10,848 bases of DNA, from assembly GCA_022425185.1 (NCBI GenBank), contig JAKMFY010000276.1:1-10848 (forward strand). Direction: 5' to 3'. Below are positions 1 to 6,290 of this stretch, piece by piece. The stretch's first letter is position 1, and every line of letters starts with the position of its first letter. A model generated the notes under the pieces. It saw nothing but the letters and a program-made list of their open reading frames with translations. It searched no databases and was not told the DNA's origin. A program made the translations under genes and the position numbers. This DNA is from Candidatus Poseidoniaceae archaeon (lineage in GTDB: Archaea > Thermoplasmatota > Poseidoniia > Poseidoniales > Poseidoniaceae).

Positions 1-198
1 GTGTGGACAATTGAACTTGAACTCCAAGCTGAATCAGAATCAAAATTCCCAATACTTGATGATCAATCAAAAATTATTGCAATATTCTTCGCAATTTGTT
101 CACTATGGTTTGCAGCGTCTTACTTTGGGGAAAACAAAAAAACCGCAATTACTGAAGATATACAACCGAACGAAGAAAATCAATATGATTTTGATTAG
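1..198 (+). CDS. C-terminal fragment of a membrane-anchored protein (5' end outside window)
   Basis: This is an open frame from the first base to a TAG at 196-198, so the real start lies upstream and the GTG at base 1 need not be an initiator. About 65 residues are visible. They comprise a polar stretch, one hydrophobic segment of about 20 residues (roughly residues 24-43, IIAIFFAICSLWFAASYF) and a short acidic, Asn-rich tail. A single membrane segment near the C-terminus followed by a short charged tail fits a C-terminal anchor, or the last helix of a multi-pass protein. No family is recognisable from this much sequence. It converges on endA and the two stop codons overlap (195-198), so the genes have no spacer for separate terminators. 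Confidence 0.6.
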   Translation: MWTIELELQAESESKFPILDDQSKIIAIFFAICSLWFAASYFGENKKTAITEDIQPNEENQYDFD

Positions 199-1298
199 TT
201 CCGTTTTGGCAACCAACGTTTAATCCGAAGATAATTCCATGTATCGTCTGAATATATTGCACAGACCCATTCTTTGTGTACGCCTTCCGCCAAACGGATG
301 GATAAACAAACACCTTCCCACGTAGATGAAGCATGATGAACCGGTTGAATAAGCCAAGGAGCATGAGATTCTTCGAGATTGGCATCATAAACTCTCCATT
401 TACAGCCAAATTTGAAGCCCGGGCGTACCAATAATCCACGATTAAGTAAATCTTCCATCAACACAATATCAGGTTTTGATGGGGTATTTCCTTCGATGCA
501 GATATCAACATATTCATGTTCTTCTTCTCTCAAGACTCGCCCCGACATGTGATCAAATCCAATCTGAGGCCATGGCCAATTGCCACTATACGGGAGATAT
601 GTCCCCTTATCCAGAATACGTTTCTTATTCCAACATTCTTTCACAAATGTACGAGAATTAGCGGATAAATCAGTCCAGCGTTTATTCGTCCCCTCGGGTT
701 GTATCAAATCCATTCTGTAACCTGTTACATGAAGTTCATCATCGATAACATAAAGTTCGGCTAAAGCATTATTTTTGGATGATTCTACGCTCCATTCAAA
801 GATATCTTTCCAACTGAATTCATCATTCGTTGAAGCCATTTTAACATATGCTTGGCATGGCTCTTTGAATCGATTCTGACTGTTTCCCCATCGAACACCC
901 CATGATGAGAATGGAACCTCATCATCCATATTTTCGATTGGAACAACCATTTCTCCACCCCGTCGGCCGATATCCAAAATTACGGCTTCATGTAAGAGGT
1001 TTGGATTTCGTTCGAATTCTAATTCTAACCAATCTAGAGTTGGCAATGGAACTGATCGATGCCAATGACAGTAAAGCACTTCAGCCGAAGTTAGTGAGAT
1101 TGACCCATCTTCATTACGACGACCTATAGCACTTTTTTCAAAAAGTCGAGTAGCTAGAGGTGGTTCCAGTTTCCAATTTTTTCCATCAAAAGAGGGACGT
1201 TGGAACGGTTTACGGTCAGACAGCTCTGGCACAACATCTGGTCCAACTGGACGAGTTGTGCGAACTCGCGGTTTGTAACGACGTTGCTGTCGGACCAT
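195..1298 (-). CDS. endA: tRNA-splicing endonuclease, two-repeat type
   Basis: EndA cuts the bulge-helix-bulge motif of intron-containing pre-tRNAs (and pre-rRNAs in archaea), leaving 2',3'-cyclic phosphate ends for RtcB. The C-terminal half carries the full catalytic signature: GFKFGCKWRVY ending in Tyr304, then His312 in SHAPWL, then Lys342 in VHKEW, at spacings close to those of known archaeal enzymes. The N-terminal half (about 47-200) resembles a second copy of the family fold (LFEKSAIGRR, then LTSAEVLY) without the triad, as in two-repeat homodimeric enzymes. At 367 aa it is longer than the usual roughly 290-340 aa for that type. The excess is largely an Arg/Pro-rich stretch in residues 1-45. 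An AT-rich box about 25 bases upstream of the ATG and no clear Shine-Dalgarno suggest a leaderless transcript. It is divergent from the operon that encodes archease, which acts in the next step of the same pathway. Confidence 0.93.
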   Translation of the reverse strand: MVRQQRRYKPRVRTTRPVGPDVVPELSDRKPFQRPSFDGKNWKLEPPLATRLFEKSAIGRRNEDGSISLTSAEVLYCHWHRSVPLPTLDWLELEFERNPNLLHEAVILDIGRRGGEMVVPIENMDDEVPFSSWGVRWGNSQNRFKEPCQAYVKMASTNDEFSWKDIFEWSVESSKNNALAELYVIDDELHVTGYRMDLIQPEGTNKRWTDLSANSRTFVKECWNKKRILDKGTYLPYSGNWPWPQIGFDHMSGRVLREEEHEYVDICIEGNTPSKPDIVLMEDLLNRGLLVRPGFKFGCKWRVYDANLEESHAPWLIQPVHHASSTWEGVCLSIRLAEGVHKEWVCAIYSDDTWNYLRIKRWLPKRN

Positions 1299-1390
1299 AC
1301 AACCACGTCATAGAACACACATATTGTTTCGTCGATTAGACCGATTGTCCTAAGGACTACCACCATGACATACAACCAAGGGGGAGGAAC
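1299..1390. promoter_or_regulatory. Divergent promoter region between endA and the wHTH-TerB operon
   Basis: This 92-bp spacer separates two divergent genes. A near-symmetrical AT-rich box, ACATATTGT at about 1318-1326, could act as a TATA element in both directions. It sits about 25 bases before the endA ATG (fitting a leaderless start) and about 65 bases before the + strand ATG, leaving a leader with a strong GGGGGAGG ribosome site at 1380-1387. Two further elements are visible: an 11-bp palindrome with one central base (GTCCTAAGGAC, 1347-1357) and a 10-bp direct repeat (CATACAACCA at 1296-1305 and 1369-1378). The promoter call is inference from spacing; the repeats are read directly. Confidence 0.4.
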
Positions 1391-2347
1391 ATGGTTAGCG
1401 GCTTCTTAGGCACTCTAACAACAGAGGAACGAACTCTTCTGCATCTTATGTTTCACCAACTTCCAGAAGGGATATGGGAAGCACCTGCAGAATTAACACA
1501 GGCAGGAATATCTGCTGCGGTACATGTTCAGAGAAAACACGTCCCACGGACACTGAAGAGACTTGAAAAACAGGAATCTATCGATAACACAAGTCGCCAT
1601 ATTCCAGGTGCTCGACAGAGAAGACGAGTTTACTCCTTAACATTGGAAGGTAGGAAACGAGCAAACGCCCTCCACACGAAATTAGGAAAAACACCGATTC
1701 GTAACGATGGACAAACAGTATTACTTGAATCAATTTTCAAATCATCTGTCCCTCCTCTTGAAACGTTAGCACATATCGATGAACATTACGTCTATCACCA
1801 AAGCCCTGTTCTTTCCCCAGTATCCCACCCAGAAGGTGCAGCATCACTTGATGCCCAAGCTGGAGAAGCTCTCGTGCGTAGAATGTTTGCTCGCGCATGG
1901 GAAGATGGCAGAATCACCAAAGATGAGCAGTTGTTACTCAACGAAGTTGTGGATTTCTTAGGCATGCATCCTGATCGTGTTCGCCGACTTTCTAATGAAG
2001 CCCGTAGAGAAATTAACGTACCTCCGCCTGAAGAAATATATCTGGAAATGTTGAGACAAGCTCTCGTTGATGGTACAATCCATGATGAAGAAGAAGCCTT
2101 GCTAAAAACAGTTCAGGTCGCTTTTGATATTGACGCTGCGACTCACGAACGCTTGCTTAATGAGGCTAAAAAACAGCCATTTATTCCACCAGAATTAGAA
2201 TCCTATCGTTCGGTATTGAAAACAGCATTATCTGACGGAATTATTACTGGAGACGAAGAAGCAATGCTGTCTACGTTACGTAAACAAACCAACATTTCAG
2301 AACAAGATCATGCCACATTATTGGCTGAACTACAAGATGACATTTGA
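1391..2347 (+). CDS. Winged-helix protein with three C-terminal TerB-like repeats
   Basis: This is a 318-aa soluble protein of unknown function. Residues about 9-95 read as a winged helix-turn-helix: a helical start (LTTEERTLLHLMF), a recognition-helix-like stretch (VQRKHVPRTLKRLEKQE), a basic wing (GARQRRRVYSLT) and a closing helix. A linker (about 100-155) leads to three repeats at about 160-204, 215-259 and 269-314. Each is a helix, then a DGxI-x-x-D/E-E turn (EDGRITKDE, VDGTIHDEE, SDGIITGDE), then a helix and an LLxE(A/L) end. The acidic DGxI turn is the hallmark of TerB-like and tellurite-resistance helical domains, which can bind metal. The layout suggests a DNA-binding regulator or signalling scaffold. 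It is the first gene of an operon with the kinase-like gene 12 bases downstream and archease after that. The start is set by GGGGGAGG three bases before the ATG. No exact family name can be given. Confidence 0.8.
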   Translation: MVSGFLGTLTTEERTLLHLMFHQLPEGIWEAPAELTQAGISAAVHVQRKHVPRTLKRLEKQESIDNTSRHIPGARQRRRVYSLTLEGRKRANALHTKLGKTPIRNDGQTVLLESIFKSSVPPLETLAHIDEHYVYHQSPVLSPVSHPEGAASLDAQAGEALVRRMFARAWEDGRITKDEQLLLNEVVDFLGMHPDRVRRLSNEARREINVPPPEEIYLEMLRQALVDGTIHDEEEALLKTVQVAFDIDAATHERLLNEAKKQPFIPPELESYRSVLKTALSDGIITGDEEAMLSTLRKQTNISEQDHATLLAELQDDI

Positions 2348-2359
2348 AGAGGGAATATT

Positions 2360-3421
2360 ATGGGAATGAACGATGATGATGCACGAGTGCATGATGCACT
2401 ACGGAAGTTAGAAAATGATCTCAAATCAATCAAGCCATCGAAGGTATTGCTCGTTGGAGACATTATGATGGATTGTTATATTCATGGTTTCGCAAACAAT
2501 CTCAATTCAAGAGCGCCTGTTCCAGTCTTGAAAGAAATCTCAAGAGATGAAGATGTAGGAGCCGCAGCACACGTTGCCCGTGGCCTTGATTCACTTGGTC
2601 TATCAAGCCAATTGCACGGAGTCGTTGGGGATGATGGTCCTGGACTTGCTGTATTGGATATGCTTGATGAAGAGGGGGTCGATACATCTGGCATTGCGGT
2701 CTTAGAGGATAGGACTACTACGGTAAAAACACGATTACTGGGAGCACGAGAGGGACTTGTTCGCGGAGAACAATTACTCTTACGCTGGGATATTGAAGAT
2801 GAGAATCCAATACCCGAACATGCATCTGAAAAACTCATTGATCAAACGATAAGTGCACTACCTGATTCCTCTTGTTTGATTTTATCTGACTATGGATTGG
2901 GTGTGCTAAATGATGAGGGGGCTGCTCGTCTTATCACAGCAGCCAAAGAACATAACGTTCCTATCATTGCAGATCCAAAGCTGACAGGATTACATCGCAC
3001 AAGAGGTGTTGATTGGGTAATGTTTCAATCGAAAGGTCTCGAGCTTATGAGAAGGAGATTGGGTTCACCTACTGGGACTGATGCAGCAATAAAATTACTA
3101 GAAACGAATGACTGGAAACATCTTGTTATTCTCGAGGGACAGGACGGTGTAACAATCCATTCAAAGGGAGAAGATACTGTTCACGTGCCTTGTATGCTTG
3201 AAGATATTCGGCAAATGATTGGGTTGATTGATGCGGCTGCTGTTGCTGTCGCTACCGCCATTTCCCTAGGCCTTACCGTTGACGAAACCGCTCAATTAGC
3301 AAATGCAGCAAGCGAATGTATTCTGACAGCTGACAGAACTGACCGGTTTGTACTCAGATTAGATGATATGGTAGACCGAATTGGTGAAATCGCTTGGAGC
3401 CTACAAGTATCGAAGCGCTGA
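2360..3421 (+). CDS. PfkB/RfaE-domain-I sugar-kinase-like protein with altered active site
   Basis: This 353-aa protein shows a ribokinase fold along its length that aligns best with the kinase domain of HldE/RfaE (heptose 7-phosphate kinase): VLLVGDIMMDCY at 29-40, APVPV at 52-56, VVGDDGPG, TTTVKTR, LILSDYGLGVL at about 173-183, and ADPK. It has no nucleotidyltransferase domain. Several usual key residues differ: SPEAPVPV reads NSRAPVPV, GGAANVA reads GAAAHVA (67-73), SDYxKG reads SDYGLG (Leu180), the NxxE metal motif seems to read KGLE, and the DTGAGD anion hole reads MIGLID (286-291), keeping only the base-like Asp291. The fold is clear, but substrate and activity are not. It could be a kinase for another substrate or a pseudokinase. 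It lies in an operon 12 bases after the wHTH gene and 9 before archease. GAGGG precedes the ATG at 2360. Confidence 0.85.
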   Translation: MGMNDDDARVHDALRKLENDLKSIKPSKVLLVGDIMMDCYIHGFANNLNSRAPVPVLKEISRDEDVGAAAHVARGLDSLGLSSQLHGVVGDDGPGLAVLDMLDEEGVDTSGIAVLEDRTTTVKTRLLGAREGLVRGEQLLLRWDIEDENPIPEHASEKLIDQTISALPDSSCLILSDYGLGVLNDEGAARLITAAKEHNVPIIADPKLTGLHRTRGVDWVMFQSKGLELMRRRLGSPTGTDAAIKLLETNDWKHLVILEGQDGVTIHSKGEDTVHVPCMLEDIRQMIGLIDAAAVAVATAISLGLTVDETAQLANAASECILTADRTDRFVLRLDDMVDRIGEIAWSLQVSKR

Positions 3422-3430
3422 GGCGAAAGT

Positions 3431-3925
3431 ATGAGTTCATGGCTTCGACCAACCACTGCAGATATCGGTCTACGATCCTATGCCGCTTCCTTTGAGCGAC
3501 TGTTTGAAGAAACCTCTTATGGCATGCAGAATTATCTGATCGATTCTGAATCTGCTAAGAAAATTGGAACCCTCATTCATCATTCTTCTGTTTGGAATGT
3601 ATCAATAGCACTTCATGAAGAAATGAATAGCATACTTCTCGTTAAATGGTTAGAAGAGGTCTTGTATCAAGATGAAGTTGAGAGAAAATGGATGGTCGAA
3701 AGCACTGTTCGTATTCAGACCGATGAAAACTCAATCCATCTTGAAGCTCATGTTTTATGGGTTTCTTCTGAATCAATTACAAAAGAAGTAGAAATCAAGG
3801 CAGTTACACGTCAGGATCTTATCGTAATGGAAGTAAAAGAATTCGAAGAAGTTTCATCTCACTGGCCAGAAGTGCCTTCATTTGAAGGACCTGGATGGTT
3901 TTGTGATGTCGTATTCGATATCTAG
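3431..3925 (+). CDS. Archease, activator of the RtcB RNA ligase
   Basis: Archease is a small metal-binding protein that promotes guanylylation and turnover of RtcB, the ligase joining tRNA exons after EndA cleavage. The 164-aa product has the family layout: an N-terminal TADIGLRSYAASFERLFEE block (9-27), YGMQNYLID, then LLVKWLEEVLYQ in the middle, IKAVTRQDLIV near the end, and the typical final strand closing with Asp163-Ile164. The length is slightly above the usual 140 or so. The block that normally reads HTADxG reads TTADIG here, so the first conserved His is Thr8 while Asp11 is kept. It is the last gene of the three-gene operon. Its SD (GAGGCG) overlaps the upstream stop codon, suggesting coupled translation. 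It converges on the SRP RNA, whose predicted 3' end lies just past the archease stop. Confidence 0.9.
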   Translation: MSSWLRPTTADIGLRSYAASFERLFEETSYGMQNYLIDSESAKKIGTLIHHSSVWNVSIALHEEMNSILLVKWLEEVLYQDEVERKWMVESTVRIQTDENSIHLEAHVLWVSSESITKEVEIKAVTRQDLIVMEVKEFEEVSSHWPEVPSFEGPGWFCDVVFDI

Positions 3926-3926
3926 G

Positions 3927-4226
3927 AAGAGTGGGAATCCTCAGGTGGACGCTCGTACTTTTGAGCCAAATCTGTACACTTCCTCCGTCCCGAGTCCCTA
4001 CAGCATCCATGGCTCCAGGTAGGGCTGCTCCGTTCCCGGCCTGACCTGTTCCCCCGGTTATTTGGTTTCCGTTTCCTTCCGGAAACGGTTTTCAACACCC
4101 GGATCATGTAGGGGCGAGACATCGACGTCCGCATACAGGAACCCAAAAGCCGCTTTCGCCGCCCTGAGGCATTCAGCCCACCATAAAGACGATTTGTGGT
4201 ACAGGGTACGCCTAGCTCCCCACCTA
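3927..4226 (-). ncRNA. ffs: Signal recognition particle RNA (archaeal 7S RNA)
   Basis: This is the RNA core of SRP, which binds SRP54 and SRP19 and targets nascent membrane and secreted proteins. Read on the - strand, the universal helix 8 is at 4046-4023: GGTCAGG, a CCG stem, a GGAA loop, CGG, then AGCAGCC. Helix 6 precedes it (4088-4069): CCGTTTCC, a GGAA loop, then GGAAACGG. The long helix 5 is supported by arms that pair exactly or nearly so: CCTCAGG (4169-4163) with CCTGAGG (3945-3939), CTTTTGGG (4149-4142) with CTCAAAAG (3965-3958), and CCCTACA (4113-4107) with TGTAGGG (4002-3996). The 5' part has the Alu-domain-like CCCTGTA and GGGCTGA. GTGGG (4222-4218) can pair with CCCAC (3935-3931) as helix 1, as in archaea. 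The region is more GC-rich than its neighbours. End positions are uncertain by about 5 bases. Confidence 0.95.
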
Positions 4227-4249
4227 TCCCATGTTACCCTACGTGAAGG

Positions 4250-4259
4250 TGTATTTCAA
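4250..4259 (-). promoter_or_regulatory. Possible TATA element of the SRP RNA gene
   Basis: On the - strand this reads TTGAAATACA, in the short spacer between the ccmE-like stop and the SRP RNA. Its centre is about 26 bases before the 5' end inferred from the RNA pairing, which is the usual archaeal TATA-to-start distance. The spacing is seen in the sequence; promoter function is inference. Confidence 0.35.
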
Positions 4260-4276
4260 TCAAACGATGAAACAAT

Positions 4277-4663
4277 CTATGCTTCTTCTTCGTATTTAGA
4301 TGGACATGAAGTCTTTATTGTATCTGCTTCAACAACGTATTCCCCATTAATTTCTTTGAATGTACCTTCAGCATAGACTGTTCGATTATCTCCTAAACCG
4401 TTGGAGATTGAACCAGCATTGGAATAATCAACCAAAACTGTCCCTTCAGATCCCTCCAAAATAAACGTCATATTCATTTCATTAATTGAACCATCCAGAA
4501 TTTCACCACGAACTGCGACTTCATCTCCTATATGATCAGAGGAGTTGTCAAGTAATTCATCGACGGTTAAGGTAGGCTCAGGAGCCTGCAGAAAAATTGT
4601 TCCAAGAACCGCTATCGTGATTACACCGCCAACAAGCATGAGTCGTACACGATAAGACAACAT
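4277..4663 (-). CDS. ccmE: CcmE-like cytochrome c-type biogenesis protein (haem chaperone), CxxxY type
   Basis: CcmE is the membrane-anchored haem chaperone of system I cytochrome c maturation: it receives haem outside the membrane and passes it to the CcmF/H ligation module. The 128-aa product starts with a short positive cytoplasmic tail and one membrane helix (about 8-25, LMLVGGVITIAVLGTIFL). An OB-fold-like domain follows (LTVDELLDNS, VAVRGEI, FILEGSEGTVLVDYSN, YAEGTF, YVVEADTIKTSCPSKYEEE), matching the CcmE pattern. The usual haem-binding HxxxY is CPSKY here (Cys120, Tyr124), the variant known in archaea and some sulfate reducers. It lies 46 bases after pyrD on the same strand and could be co-transcribed. 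No other ccm genes are in the window. A general OB-fold protein is the main alternative, but the C-terminal motif makes CcmE likely. Confidence 0.87.
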   Translation of the reverse strand: MLSYRVRLMLVGGVITIAVLGTIFLQAPEPTLTVDELLDNSSDHIGDEVAVRGEILDGSINEMNMTFILEGSEGTVLVDYSNAGSISNGLGDNRTVYAEGTFKEINGEYVVEADTIKTSCPSKYEEEA

Positions 4664-4709
4664 GGTTCTCGATATCCCCTTAATCCGTACCTATTTCAAT
4701 ATCTGCCTT

Positions 4710-5819
4710 TCATGTAAGATTAACAGATGAACCTATCGCATCCTCGAGAGATTTAAATTTCGAATCTCTCAATTTTCTTCTTACACCATTCACAATCTCT
4801 TTTGTCAAACCTGGGCCTTCGAAGACAAAACCAGCATATGCTTGCAGAAGTGATGCTCCATTGATAATCTTCTCCCATGCATCTTCTGAAGACATGATTC
4901 CACCAACACCGACAATGGGAAGTTTCCCATTTGTATATTTGAAAATATGATGTATCAATTCTGTGCTACGGGTTGTGAGAGGCGTACCGGAGCATCCACC
5001 AGATTGTTTGTACGCTTTGTCTTCCTCATTTGGACGTTGAAGTGTGGTGTTTGTTGCTACAATTCCATCAATGTTCTCAGCTGTTGCAATATCAAGAATT
5101 TGCTCGAGTTCAGGTAGAGTCAAGTCTGGAGCGATTTTGATTAGAATTGGCTTTATGTTTCCTCCATACATGTCAGCGGATTTTTTGTTTTCCGAGGAAC
5201 ATTCCCGAATAATACTACTCAGATAATCTCCATGTTGTAAATCACGTAATCCAGGTGTATTTGGGGAGGAGACATTAATCACAAACAGATCAATATCGCA
5301 CCAAAGTCTCCTTAGCGTTGTAGCATAGTCCTTTTTTGCCTCTGACAAAGGAGTTAGTTTGGACTTTCCTAAATTCGCCCAAACGGGAATTTTACGATTA
5401 TGCTTTCTCGACTGCTTAAGCCGCAAAGCCACCTTTTCACTTCCTGGATTGTTAAATCCCATTCGGTTTACGAGGGCTCTATCTCCACTATGACGAAACA
5501 TTCTAGGTTTCGGATTACCTTCCTGTTCGAGCATAGTGACACCACCTATTTCAGAAAATCCAAGTCCTACCGATTCCCATCCACGGAGGGCTTCTGCTCG
5601 TTTATCCATACCAGCCGCAATTCCAAATGGGTGTTCGAAATCGATTCCAAATCTCCGAATAGGGAGATTGTGAGTTGGTTTGTATAATGTTCGAAGCAAA
5701 AATCGGGTAACTGGATTAGATGCGAGAATTCTAAGCATCAAAAGAGACCGCCCATGAGCCTTTTCAGAATCTTGGACAGCAAGGAGCGGCCGAGAAATGA
5801 ATCGAAAGACTCTCCCCAT
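4710..5819 (-). CDS. pyrD: Dihydroorotate dehydrogenase, class 2 (quinone-dependent)
   Basis: This is the FMN enzyme of pyrimidine synthesis that oxidises dihydroorotate to orotate and reduces membrane quinone. The 369-aa length fits class 2. An N-terminal helical extension of about 45 residues before the barrel is the usual membrane-contact and quinone-tunnel region. Visible barrel motifs are PFGIAAGMDKRAEAL (64-78), VNRMGFNNPG (117-126), WANLGKSK (147-154), INVSSPNTPGLRDLQ (181-195) with the class 2 catalytic Ser185, ILIKIAPDL, ATNTT, GVGGI and AYAGFVFEGPGL. Class 1 enzymes have Cys at the catalytic position, so this assignment is firm. The start at 5819 is preceded by AAGGGGAG three bases upstream. 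It is divergent from the gene at 5871, with only about 50 bases between starts. The ccmE-like gene follows downstream. Confidence 0.96.
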   Translation of the reverse strand: MGRVFRFISRPLLAVQDSEKAHGRSLLMLRILASNPVTRFLLRTLYKPTHNLPIRRFGIDFEHPFGIAAGMDKRAEALRGWESVGLGFSEIGGVTMLEQEGNPKPRMFRHSGDRALVNRMGFNNPGSEKVALRLKQSRKHNRKIPVWANLGKSKLTPLSEAKKDYATTLRRLWCDIDLFVINVSSPNTPGLRDLQHGDYLSSIIRECSSENKKSADMYGGNIKPILIKIAPDLTLPELEQILDIATAENIDGIVATNTTLQRPNEEDKAYKQSGGCSGTPLTTRSTELIHHIFKYTNGKLPIVGVGGIMSSEDAWEKIINGASLLQAYAGFVFEGPGLTKEIVNGVRRKLRDSKFKSLEDAIGSSVNLT

Positions 5820-5870
5820 AGACTCCCCTTGAACCGATATCCTTCAAGGCTTGTGATGGTTCGGAGTGTC

Positions 5871-6290
5871 ATGGAGGAGAATTCACCAGTATGGCTCGCG
5901 TTGCGGGAGGCAGGTAGAAGAATTCTATCCTTGGGCGAAATATCAATACAAATTCCAGATAACTATCATCAAAGATGGCACCGACTTATCCTCAATATGA
6001 GTGATGCCTTACCTCAAAGGATTACCTTTCCCTCAATCGTTACCGGTGAGCACTTGATCGTTAAAAATTTAGAAAACCATGTGATCATAACCAATCAACA
6101 AAACCCACAATCAAAAGAAACTCTATTTCTTCCACTGCGAACAGAGGATGTATTACCCTCTCTCGAACAAATGTGTTCAGAATTACTCCTTGCAGGATAT
6201 CCTGGATGCGAAGGATGTGGCTACAGGGAAAATGAGAATGGATGGGATGAAGAAATGAGCAGAAAAAATCTTCAGTTATTCTTGGAGTAA
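5871..6290 (+). CDS. Hypothetical protein with a C-terminal CxxC
   Basis: A 139-aa product of no family I recognise. The sequence is mixed alpha/beta with no signal peptide or membrane segment. It has an N-terminal helix (VWLALREAGRRIL), a middle with strand-like stretches (ERITFPSIV-type and HLIVKNLENHVIITN), a helix (VLPSLEQMCSELLLAGY) and then GCEGCGYRENENGWDEE. The Cys-x-x-Cys could be half of a metal site, completed by Cys from elsewhere, a dimer or the single other Cys (QMCSE). The start at 5871 was chosen for a GGAG four bases upstream. ATG 5856 would add five residues, and ATG 5754 would run back over the start of pyrD. It lies 79 bases before topB on the same strand, with inverted repeats between. 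Real-gene support is the unbroken length, the SD and lack of a better frame on the other strand. Confidence 0.65.
   Translation: MEENSPVWLALREAGRRILSLGEISIQIPDNYHQRWHRLILNMSDALPQRITFPSIVTGEHLIVKNLENHVIITNQQNPQSKETLFLPLRTEDVLPSLEQMCSELLLAGYPGCEGCGYRENENGWDEEMSRKNLQLFLE

Noticed and set aside
149-439. Second - strand frame inside the endA region
   Set aside because: Overlaps endA in a different frame; endA carries the catalytic motifs and the full-length match.
2360-3421. Full bifunctional HldE (ADP-heptose synthase)
   Set aside because: There is no room for the nucleotidyltransferase domain and its HxGH motif is absent; only the kinase-like domain is present.
3922-4146. Open frame on the - strand across the SRP RNA, Arg- and Ser-rich
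   Set aside because: It lies within the structured SRP RNA; its bases are explained by helices 5, 6 and 8, and no protein motif or SD is seen.
4062-4376. Open frame on the + strand spanning the SRP RNA and the end of the ccmE-like gene
   Set aside because: Antisense to two well-supported features, with no SD and no recognisable protein pattern.
5754-5870. Longer start for the hypothetical gene, running over the start of pyrD
   Set aside because: The added N-terminus is antisense to the pyrD start and its SD; a GGAG-led ATG at 5871 is simpler. ATG 5856 cannot be excluded.
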